NCBI GenBank assembly: GCA_963920705.1
Contig: OY987237.1
Location: forward strand, 16,522,601-16,586,600
Reading direction: 5' to 3'
Length of the DNA stretch: 64,000 nt
Source of the DNA: Odiellus spinosus
Lineage: Eukaryota; Arthropoda; Arachnida; Opiliones; Phalangiidae
Below are positions 23,754-35,900 of this stretch, piece after piece (within the stretch, counting starts at the first letter, position 1; the number at the start of each line of letters is the position of its first letter). The translations under genes and the position numbers were made by a program. Under the pieces are notes generated by a model. The model saw only the letters and a program-made list of their open reading frames with translations, was not told the origin of the DNA and did no database searches.

Positions 23754-23787
23754 TCAGTCGATGCGCGGTCTCGTTTCGGGGCGGTCA
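23754..23787 (+). promoter_or_regulatory. TATA-less core promoter: TCAGT initiator plus DPE
   Basis: TCAGTC at 23754-23759 matches the arthropod initiator. With its A (23756) as +1, GGTCA at 23783-23787 occupies +28 to +32 and fits the RGWYV consensus of the downstream promoter element exactly. The start codon of the RA-domain gene lies 237 bp downstream with the same orientation. Consensus and spacing are established for Drosophila core promoters; use here is inferred. Confidence 0.6.
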
Positions 23788-23907
23788 CGAACGACATTTA
23801 TCCGTCCAAGTCCGAATCCCCAGCAACGGAGCTATGAAACGATCGAGAATTCTCAGCGTCGTACAACGCGGTTGACCAGCTCGACGAATCGAAATTTTGC
23901 TTTTTAA
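23761..23907 (+). other. Upstream ORF in the 5' leader of the RA-domain gene
   Basis: An ATG only five bases after the predicted start site opens a 48-codon frame ending TAA at 23905-23907, before and out of frame with the main ATG at 23993. An ATG this close to a cap is often skipped, so its effect is uncertain. Confidence 0.4.
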
Positions 23908-23992
23908 GAAATTGGAATATTTGGGTGATTTTTTCGGTTGAGCAACGCGAGCGCGGGGTGACTTAGAGCAGCGCGTACTTCGCGAGGATACA

Positions 23993-26900
23993 ATGTTGAA
24001 GCACGTGTCTTCGTCGCAATTGTCCCCTTTCAAGGGAGGCAACGGAAGTGGTTCGGTTTTGGGCAGCGGGAAACTTTCGGGCAGCGTGGGAGGAAGCGTT
24101 TCGGGGACGTTAAGCAGTCGACAGGACTCGGTCAGTTTGGCCAGTTTCGGGAGCAGCGGGGGTCACGAAGCCCTCAGTAGCCGTTCTTCGAGTACCAGTA
24201 GCATACACGAAATGCATCACATCATGCAAAACGCCCATCATCCCAACCAACACAAGGTAATTAAAAAACATTAAATATATAAATAAGTACCGTTACTTCG
24301 TTATAATCATTACCAATCGCGAATGGTCAAGATGACCGCGCGGTAGACGACGTAATCGGGGTAACGAATTTATAGCTTTGACCCGCGCTGATTCGGTAAT
24401 TAATTACTTTGAATTACCAAAAGCTGTAGTCATAATTAAGTAATACAAATGATCGAAAATGTACGATAATTACTGTTAGTTAATTAAACTATAAGTCGAA
24501 TCATTAAACAAATTTTTGTTAATTTAAAAATGAATTGAAAATTTACTAAGAACGTCCGAAATCTCTCTAAAATGTTTTTATTTAAAGTCTGTTTTTCTTA
24601 AATTAATTAAATATTATTATAAAGCAAATGACCCCTGACCCTTGACGGATTTGACCCGACTGCGACTATATAAAAAGGGTCAAACGAATCATTTTGCGCT
24701 TAATTAACCGTAATATTTAATTATATTTAATTACCAGAGTATATTGGATGTTAGTTTTGAAAGTCATCAAAAAACTGGTTAAAAGTTTTGTAATATTTAG
24801 TCCAAGTTAATTTAATATTAGTTCTGGTGTTGTAATATTAGGATCTCTCCTACCGTAAGTCCTTTAAGCGGGTCCTCCCCTCCTACGCGTCCCTGTAACT
24901 ACAACTACCCACGTATCTTTCAAATTAATCAAAATATACTGCGGGATTAATCTTCCGAGTTCATCAAAAAGGAGTTCGTTTCGCGTTGAGAGTTCAGTTC
25001 GTTCGACGCTAAGCCTAACCTAAGATTTCTATTATCTATATTCAATATTCATTTTTGGATAAATTAATTTATTCAAGGTTCCCTAGAGTTGTTTTTGTCG
25101 TAAATTCTTCGGGAAAAAGTCCCTAGTTTTAAAACTATCCATTGGAAGTAATTTTGAGATTTTACGACAGTTGGACCGAAGATGAAATTTTAAATATTTT
25201 TTTCTTTAAATTTTTTCGACGCCCAATTTTTTGCGTAAAAAAAGTCGTCAAATTAAATTTAAGCGGGTATTTATCTACTCTTCCTTTTTAAGTAGGCGGG
25301 TTTTATTTCTAAAACGAGTTGACTCCATTACCGACGCTATTATAAGTCATTCATTTCTTCTTTTACGATATTATAATATTAAGAATCAATTCGAAATGAA
25401 AAATTGATATCATTCGATCATCTCGATTTCAAGTTAGAAAAAATATATATACTGTAATTTTTAAAATTATCTTAACCCTACGTAATTTATTCGAAAGTTT
25501 TTAAGTTCGAATTTGAATTTTCCCATAAATTTTGAAATAATTTGCGAAGAAAATTCCCAATTTTGGACCAAAATAAGTTAAGGGAAATTACCTAGGAAAT
25601 AAAATTAAATGACCCGAGGGTTAAAGGTCAGTACCTCATTCGTTAAATATTTCAAGATGATACGTAATAAATTATTTCGAATTCTTACGTCTAACATAAA
25701 ATTGCGTAAATTATAATATCTTATACGCGAAATAACCAAGGTCGTGTAAACGCGTCTCGGAAATATTATTCCTATACGATATGAATGATGAAACACTTGG
25801 CTTCTTCGATTAGAATTAAACAAAGGCTCGAGTTTTGGGAATCTTCCCGCCAATGAAAGAATATTTTTTTTCACTACGAGTTTGTTACGCGTACAATGGT
25901 AAGTACTTTTACGAGAAAGCCCGCGCGAAAGTCAGCGTATAACGCGTGCCAGAATCAAATATATTCTCTAGATCACGTGACCATATTAATGACGTAGTAA
26001 TTTTTAATTTTAAAATAATTTGAATCGTTTTTTAAATATTTGTTCTTTTCCAAAAATGCTACTTAATTTTCATTTTAGAATAAAGATATTTGCGTATAGA
26101 CATTTCTTAACTCTTAATCTCCGAGCTAAATATCTAGTCTGGATTCCACGACGAAAAAAACCGATTAAATTGGGCAAAAATGTATCTTTTTTCTCTGATC
26201 TCTCGAATTATGGGCCTTGGGGAAGATACGAGGGCGTTTAATAACATCTTCGAACGATTTAAAGCGGAGCTAAATCGATTCGCCTAAAGGATAGAAAAAT
26301 TTTAAATTGCCGCAGTGGAAGCCGACATTTTCCGGTTTATATTAAAAAAAAAAAAAAAAAAATCTTATTTAAACAAAATCTATAATATAATTTAAGGTCG
26401 ACTCCACGATCTCATTTTCTTTTTTCTTAAAATCAAGTTTTAAAAATCAAAAATGGGAACAAATTAGTAAGAATAGTTCTCGGAAATAGAGTAATATAAA
26501 TTCTTCGAGATATTTTACTGGATTTTTGAATTTGTGTCAATTAAATTCCCGAAGTGACTCAATGTTAAGAAAAATACCTTTCAGAAAAAGACGGGTTAAA
26601 ATAACCAGAATTTCAAACCTGGTTTTTCCCTTTTTTTCCATTATTGATCAATTCAAGGTAAATTAATATCGAAAATAAAGGGATGATGAAATATAAAAAT
26701 AAACCAGTGTTGGATAAATGAATAAATCATTATGAAACTAACTTAAAAGTGTGCAAAAACTATACTCGACTTAAATGTCAATTAATTTTTAGTTTTATTA
26801 TTTTATTAATCTATACTTTATCCCTCTGGCGGTTGACGCGTGAACTAAGAAACTTTATTTCACTTTCATGATGAAGTATTGTTCGTTTAAACCGAAATTT

Positions 26901-29900
26901 TCGTTAAATAATTAACAAAAATTCGTCGTATCCGTATACGACTTTATTGAATTTAAAATTGAATGTTTAAATTATATAAATACGATTCCAATCATATTAA
27001 AAATTATATTATAACTTGTCCCAATGTAAAAATTAACCACCCGTTAAGCTGATTTTATAAAGGAAAATTATTCAAATAATAATAAAAAAAAATTTGGGAG
27101 AAAGTGGCTAGGGTTTTTTTATGTCAGATACCATCAACCTGGAGCATGAGAAAAACACTATATTTGAGCTGGGCAAATGTCCCCTCCCGGCTACAGTACT
27201 AATAATTCCGAATAGCTAATATTTCCCTTGAACATGGCATAGGGAGATGGGGAAATCACGCTAGAGACGCTTAGGAATGTTTTTGAAAGAGAGGCAAAAT
27301 ATCGTAATTAACCGGAGGAAATAAAACAGTTACTACCTAATGCTAATCTCTACCTATAACAAATAGTAATGGCACTCCTCGTTAAATTCGTATAAATATT
27401 AATACAACTAAAGCTAAATATCGCCGATGTAATAGAAAACTTAAACAGTCCGTCTCGTAGTTTAGAAACAAATTCGAAATAATAATATAGAATTAGGGAG
27501 GTAAAGTAACTTCGCGCGCGTTGAATTTTCGAAAAGAAACGGACTCGCGTCGCGTGATTAAACGTCAAATCGCGTGCAGTTTTTTCGAATCAAGGAGAGT
27601 TTTCAATACGCGGTAAGCTATAGAGTTATTTAATTTGTTAGAGATAGAAGGGATCTTAGCTTCGAACGCGAAATCATCTCCGGGACGAAACGTTTCTTAG
27701 CCTTTGTATTATTTATTTCATTACGCGAACTGTATAGAATTGGCAGCTAGTGTTATTAACCTCGCATTGTCAAATAAGAGACGCCATTGTTCTATCCACT
27801 CAATTCGGGAGGAAAAATTTCGAAGAAATTAACTTTTCATTTCGTAGAATTTCAACCGAAATTTTATGAAAAACTTGAGGAAAATTCTACTTAAAGTACG
27901 CGAGCACCGTGGCGTGGCTACTTCGCTTAAATCTTTGACATTTAATCGTGTTTGGAATTTAAATTAGCCAACACCCGTATTTGAACTCCATTTTTAAAGG
28001 GGGTAGCTTCACTACGTATTGCTAAAAATTACGAAATAATTTCATATATTTCGAGATTTAAAAAAAAATGAAATAAAAATAGTCCGCTATCTTAATTAAT
28101 AATTGTAATGTTTTAAATTAATTAATCTAAAAATTAATCGACTTGACCTTGATTATGTTCGAAAACATTCGAGTCGATTAAATTAAAATTGACCTTTAAC
28201 GAAAAATAAAAACTGATTAACCTAACCTTAACCTCGATACGAAGATTAATCGTTAATCCAGATTTAAAATTAAATCTAACCTTCCATTAAATCAATTTTA
28301 ATTATAATTTAATCGTACGAAGAAGAAGAAGATTAAAGGAAACGAACCCGAGACTTAATCGTCCCAAAACTCGTTCAAATTATTAAACGTAATCGTCATT
28401 CGGAGAATTTTAGAATAACATTTAATTGTAAGCCGGTCCTAGTAAAGACTCAGTCCCGTTAATGACCCGAAGAAATAATGGCCACGCTGTCTCTAAGTTC
28501 GATCAAAAAACAACAGCCGCTACCCTGACTAACCTGACTGACGTCTGGTTGACAACTACAGGGTCACCACACTCCAGAGGAATACATATTTTTTAAATAT
28601 CAAATTTGCTATACAGTTTTTTCAGATTCAAATTCCCTGACTTTTGCAGGTTTTTCCCTGACCTTTTCCAACGATTTTCCCTGACCGAAACAGGCTAATA
28701 CTACACAATTTTTAAGCTTTTTATATAATCGCGTATCTTTGTTCTAATCTAGACAACTGACACGCCGTCAGCTGAGAATCTTTTCCGCGGATAATGATCG
28801 CAATTTCATGGCTTCACGGAAGATCTTTAAATTCCTTGACTTTTTTGGTTCATTTTCAAATTCCCTAACTTTTCCCTGTTTTCCCAGACCCGTGGTTACC
28901 CTGGAAAAACCTCCATCGTCTTTGAACGAATCTAAAATATTTGTCGTATTTTTAAGATGATGTCAAGAAAGTAATTTATAAAATGACAAGTTATTGTACG
29001 TAAGAATAATTCGGTAGCTAAAGTTTCAACCCAATTGGGGAATGTCTTCTATTCGTAATTAGGCTTGTCTTTAAGTTCTCGTTTCAACTGACAGCTGCGG
29101 GCTTTTTAACGAGAAATGGGTGCAAATATTTTTCGCTTTAAAAATAAAAGAATTTTACCGAAATAATTTTGGGTGAAAATAAATTTTGTTCCATTCTGAA
29201 AATTCACAGAATTAAATCTAAAAAAATTTAATAAAATCTTCGAATCTTCGCGGGCCGAAGTTTTAAATTTTTGTAAAATTTAATTTCAAATAAATTAAAA
29301 TTAATTGTAAGATCAAAAACTTGTAATAATTAAGGTTTTCTTACAGACGGAAGGTAATTAGGGAAATGGCCAATTAAATTAATTCTGAATTGGCGCGCGC
29401 GTCAAAACGAAGAAAGATTCGGTCATTAACTCGTTTATGGTTTTGTAACGGGGTCAATGGGGTTATTCCTTCAAGCAATTAGCGCGCGGAATTAATAATT
29501 AAATTTATTTCCTCGGAGGGCATTCGCGATTAGTTAATCTTAACATCTTTTAATGAATTTCAATTCTTCCATCTTTATTTATAAGGTTTGAACCGAAGTT
29601 GATCCGTATGGGATTAGGCCTCGGGATTAGAACAGTAATTAAGGCCGCGGGAAAAACTATAAAGATTCAAATAGAATCCATTGTCTTCATTTAAATTTGA
29701 TTCGGATATCAACATTAAATTAAAGAGGGGAACATTAACGATAATTAAATATTTAAATTTAAATAGAAATAATTAAATTTAAACCTAAAAAATTCCATTA
29801 AACCTAAATAATTCAATTTAAACCTAAATAATTAAATTTAAACGTAAAAAAATTAAAATTAAATTACTTAAATGATCTAATAATTGGTCCTCGATGTACG

Positions 29901-32900
29901 TGAGGTATTTTATCGAAATAAAACGACCCAGATTCTCGATATATATTGGCGATTCTTATTAAAAGAGTAATACTTGATTGCGTAACTATAGTGACTCCTT
30001 GGGGGTTCCGAGCGATGGGAAAGAAGCGATTTCCGCTGGCAATGTGGCGCTGACACCATTCCCAAATCGCCGAGACGATATTAAATTGAAAAATAATAAA
30101 AAATAGAACTCCGCTCCCAGCCCAAAAATATTATTGAACTGATTGGGGCGGAATCAAACCCTAAATTGAAGGACTATTTTAAACCCACGATTAGTTTAAT
30201 ATCGAGTATCCCTCCGCCGTAGCTTAATTCTATAGCCATTTGTTGTGGTTAAATTAAAGATCTTAATTTATTTTTCTTCGTCGCTCTTAAGTCTGGATAA
30301 TGAATTTCTATTTTTATATAAGCAATATTGAGTTATATAGACGGAAATAAAGATACGGTATAGTAACCTAGTGTTTATATCATCCCACCTAGATTCTAGT
30401 ATATTGGTTGTAATTCGGCAGACGATAAATCGAATTCTCATCAAAAAGGGATCGTGTTGTATCAAAGGGTATTACCGAAGCTTCCGGTACGATAGCTTCT
30501 ACTATATTTTTATCCCGAGGGTACCTACGGTACGCGTCACTGAACGCGGTTATTGTTTAGCTCGATGCTCGTAAGACAACTATATTAAATTCAAAACTTT
30601 ATCTCTTCGTAAACATTAAAATTAAACGCAGAAATCCAAATGCAACGAGACAATGTCGTCATGGACTGACTTATTTTCAAATTCCCTGACTTTTTCCCCA
30701 ACCTTTTGGGTCAATTTCAAAATTCCCTGACTTTTCCCCGACCTTTCGGGTCAATTTCAAAATTCCCTGACCTTTCCCCGACCTTTCGGGCCAATTTCCA
30801 AATTCCCTCACTTTCCCCCAGCCTTTAGGGTCAATTTCAAAATTCCCTGACCTTTCCCCGACCTTTCGGGTCAATTTCCAAATTTAGTAAATCTGTATTT
30901 CAATCGTCTTCGTCGCGGGGCAATTTGTAAGGTGTTGGAAGGAGAGAGAGATACGCCCATTGATCGTAAAAAAAAGGGCAAAATCAGCGTCAAAACAGAA
31001 AATGGTACGACACTGTGGTAAAAATGACGAGGCTAATTATAAAATATCGAAACGAATGACGCGTGCAGTTCGAGAGACATCGTCGTGTCAAATATTATCT
31101 ATATCCCTACACGCGTGACAGCGCCACAGAATGGTTTACATTTATATAAGCTATCCAACTCGGCGGATAAGAACGCCACCCAGAACTTGAAATACCCAAA
31201 AAAAAAACTACCGAAAAAAGTATAGCGTAGTAATATTTTGGTTAGGGTGGGTGGGTTAAAAAGGCGGAGATATGGTGTCTTGAACTCGCGGGACATGTTG
31301 GCCACCAAAGTCCGTCTTGCGTAGCTCCTTATTTATACCAGCACCCCCATTGAGATTTGGGCTGAAAAGCCGCCATTAACTTCGTATTGTATGAGAAATT
31401 TTAATACTATAATATTAGGAATGCCAATGATATAGGGGAAGTTAATTACTTTCACATTATTAATTAACTTATGATCATACTAAAGTTAATTTACTAAAAT
31501 AATCAAATTTAAACGATTGTATTTATGTACGGACCGTCTTCGAGTTTAAACCTAAATCTAATCCAAATTAAAATTAAAACCCGAATAACGCGGTCAATGC
31601 CATCAGAAAAGTGAATTATTAAACGCGTGTTATTCAATAAATGATCTTGCGGGATTTTGAAAGGTGTTGACCAGAAAAAACTCTTTACTATAGACGAGGG
31701 GTAACCCGTATTACCGAATAAAATAAAAAAAACCCAAAACGCCCAGTGAAGATAAAGCTACTTTCGCACCGTTTTTAAAATTCAAATTAAAATTTCGAGC
31801 GATAACAGCTAGGGTTCGTTTCAAATTTTGGAAGTTAATTTCCCCGACCTATTTTCATAATATAATTTACACGAATTTATCGTTACGAGTTCTGTTATTG
31901 GCAATGGCAATTTGCACTTTTTATTTGACATAGTTAATCAGCCAAGAATATGAGAAAACAAATGGAATTTTTAGGCAAATATTTTCAGTTTTCAAGTACC
32001 GAATTATTTAATTTCTCCGACTATTTGGTCCTAATTCCCAAATTCCCCGGTTGTTCCCCGAACCTTTGGGTTATTTTCCAAATTCCCTGACTTTTCCCAG
32101 GTCGTGTACGAACCCTGTAACGCGTAATCTTATAGTTGACGCGAAAAAATTGAATTTTAACCTTTCGCGAAACTGTTTCAAAGTGTGTGATGTGAACGCG
32201 ACTTAATAGAGGAGAAATGTCGCGTGGGATCCAACCCGGTATAACGTATATTAGGCTATAATTACAATTGAAAAGGAGAAAGAGAGACTTTAGAGAGTTG
32301 GCGCGCGGGCGGAATAATAGAGGAAATGACGTCATTACATCCTGAAGCGGGCATCTCCCACCCTCTATCTATCCTTATAGTAAATAATGGTGGTTGTGTC
32401 GGCACGGTGCGTGGCTAAATAACAATAGGAAAATAGCCCTATTTTCGTTACATTTCAATCGCAGAAATATAATAACATTCGTAACGTATTGAATTCCGAA
32501 TATCCCGGAAACTTCTCATAGCGTTTAATTTCGCATCCTCAAACGCCAAGATCGGACGAACGGAAGCTACTCGGAGGACGCGTACGTCGAGTTATTATAA
32601 GGGAAGGAAGGGGGTCAAGTGGCATATTTATTTCGCTATTTATAACTTGACGTATTTCCCCAAATAATTAAAATAATGCTAATCAATTGACAGCCTCAAT
32701 ATTAACCAGTTTGCGAAATTTCGTAATACGAAGACTAAATTCTAATTAATGGTGTTATACGTTTCCCTATTAAAAGCGCTGATGATTTCGCTAATATTCA
32801 GCCGAAAATAACTGAAAAAAATGATTAGTTCGCGGTTTCTATCGCGCGTTGTATTTAGTTTCAGTTGGGATGAGATTGGCAAAAGCGCGCGTCATCAATT

Positions 32901-35900
32901 AGGGTTACTTGAAGAATTATTTTACGCCATTTTTCTTATTAGTAAAAATTCTTGGTCGCTTACCTTTCAATTCTACGCTGGGAAAAAGCGAGTGGACGAA
33001 TACTTCCGCTCGAAGCCATTAGTTCCGCGCTTTCGCTTTCAACGGCGGGTGACAACCAAACCGATCCGCGACTCAACCTGGAAATGATAAACCAAAAATT
33101 TCAATTAATGTCGGTCAGAAACACCCGTACTAGAATGTATTCTTAATTAAAGCTGGCCATTCGAGCCGAAAGAAAATATTAAAAATTAATCATTTTATTT
33201 AAATTTTCATTCGCTATGACGACAATTAAAGAATGGCGCTTTCGAAGGATTAACCTTACCCACGATAACCTTCCATGGTTCCTTAACTTTAGACGAGTTT
33301 CCCCTGACCATGTTTCACCATTTTCCCTGACCAAATGACTATGATCTGGTACGAGAGACATTTTTACAAGGATCATAATGGAGTAATACAATTCCCTGAC
33401 TATTCACGCAACGAAATTTATAAATTCCCTGACCTTTTAACATTTTTAAATTCCATGACCTTTCAACATTTCTATAAATTCCTTGACCTTTCAATGACAT
33501 TACTATAAATTCCTTGACCTTAATTTTAACAGTATTTTTAAATTCCATGACCTTTCAACGACATTAGTATAAATTCCTTGACCTTTCAACGACATTACTA
33601 TAAATTCCTTGACCTTTCAATGACATTAATATAAATTCCTTGACCTTAATTCCAACGTCATTTTTACATTCCCTGACCTTTTAACAAGGTATTTTTTGCC
33701 ATTATTCCCTGACCAATTTGTGTGTTGTTTTTTTAAATAATCTCTATTAAAAATCCAGTCATGTTTTTTTCAAATCATTGCCTTAATTTAATTTAATATA
33801 TTACGGATATAAAATTAAAATGAAGTTTGAAACTTGGGCTCGAAACAAGCCGTTAGAACATGGCAAACGATTGTTATAAGAGCGAATGTTTTAACAATGA
33901 CTTTTTAAGCGCGTCTGTTCATATTTACTTATAATTACACGCATTCGCTGTAACGACATTTCAACACACGCGGAAGTTACCGAGCGCGATCTTTATTCGT
34001 CACGATATAGGACGTGTAGTATCGAGAGTCGACTGACTACGTTGTTTCCCCTATTCGAATTAATACGGCCAAAGGCGGGACGATGCCGATTCGCTTCGAT
34101 ACAATGTCGAGGCATCGGCGTCCCCTATTTGAAGTTTAATCACCTTATATCGGCTTTAACGTAACCTAAAATAACATCCTTTCAAAGCTAGTAATATTGT
34201 TGGCGATTCCGTATATACTCTATTTAATCTATTATATAATAATAATAAATTAAAATCGCTTAACAATAAAATTGAATGACAATAATCTTATTCGTAAAAC
34301 GATTATCCGACGCAAACTCCTTATCAATTTAAAAGCACCCTTTTATAGGGGATTAAGTAAATTCCCGTTAATCCCTTCGTCCCGGAGTTAATCTCGGGAT
34401 TAATACGTTAACTCGTCGTAAGATATTAAATTTCCATAGCGTCCCTATTAAAGGGAGAATGAAACGTAACAACGAGTGATTTTTTTTATGGATTCTTTAT
34501 CGTTTAATTAACAGCCTAATCCAACAGGAAAATAAAATTACAGACACATATTAAACTAGAAATAAAACCGGAAAAAAAGGCTTAGCTGAAATTTACGGAG
34601 ATCAGCTAAATTTTTCGGGTTGAAGGGTTATCAACCAATGAGCGAAGGCCCGTCTCATAAGGCGAGATCTTGATAAGACTTCTACCAACATTCTATTGGT
34701 CGTTGACTCTTCAACGCGAAAAAATTTAGCTCATCTCCATGAATCCCGCTCGGGTAAATTTTAAATTTATTTGACTATGGTAGGGTCGCTTAATTCTGAA
34801 CGCTTCTAATTCCGAACACTTTCATTTAAAAATGTATAACTTAACTTTGGTTGGGTCGATTTAAAGATGTAAGGGCTCATTTTGTAGATTAATAATGGGG
34901 CTATTCGAGGAACGCGACTTCAACCCTCTAGGAAGAGACCCGAAGATGATACGACACTAATTAGCAACAGCGATAAATAGAATAATTAATTAGAATGTTT
35001 AATATTTGTCTATAATATTTTTTACTGGTGGATTACGACTATTTAAACAGTAATGAATCTTAATATTTATATTTCTTGTCGTAGATATTTCATTCTCCCT
35101 TGGAAACGAATTGACAAGCCGCGTAGATTTTCTTGAAAAATATTCTTGGAATATAAAAAGATGAAGGCGTAAGATGGCCTTTTAGATTTTACAACCTTAA
35201 TTTTTGCGCTACATGAAAGTGTGTCGTAGCGAAATTGCAAAGTGCCCGCCTTTTATTTTTTAGTTTTCTTTTTAAAAGCTTGACGTTCGTCTTCGGAAGA
35301 CTTCAATTTATTTCTTCTTGGCGTGGTCTTACGCTAATGAACTTTGAAAGGCTTTTTACGCCTGGTGGAACCAACTAGCCTCCCAATTTAACCTCCCAAG
35401 ACATAGACCGAGAGACAGAGACGACGATAAAAACGTAGAAGCGACATAAGGTTGGCGCGAAGACGCTAAGCCTTATCTCCCAGGATTGTTTAGATAGTAT
35501 AGAGTGACGGAGTCTTTCGGGAAATAACGAGCCAAGAGCGCTTGTTATTTTTTATAGTATATTTCAACGGTCTATCTAATATAAAGATTGCCAAGAAATG
35601 AGAGGACAAACTATGTCTGAACTAATGTCCCTCATTTTTAAGTCAGAGGGTCTCGAGTTAATCCCCAATATATTCTTCAACAATACGCCAACACGGCTAA
35701 CTTACCACCAGATTACAGCCACTAAAACAACCGTGTCAAAACAGTGGAGAAAATTAGCTATTTTTGGGCCATAAACCCGGTGTTGAATTCATCGTTTTGG
35801 CCAAGAAATAAAAGGATATTACTTTTATTTCATTTGGAGGTAGATTAATCCACTTCAAACGGATACAAAGGGGTCACGTTCCCAAAATCCGAAATAAAGG

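Noticed and set aside
30677-30874. Minus-strand repetitive frame (GNFEIDPKGWGK type)
   Set aside because: Translation of the 40-bp TTCCCTGAC array; frames at 42478-42666 and 33339-33548 arise the same way.
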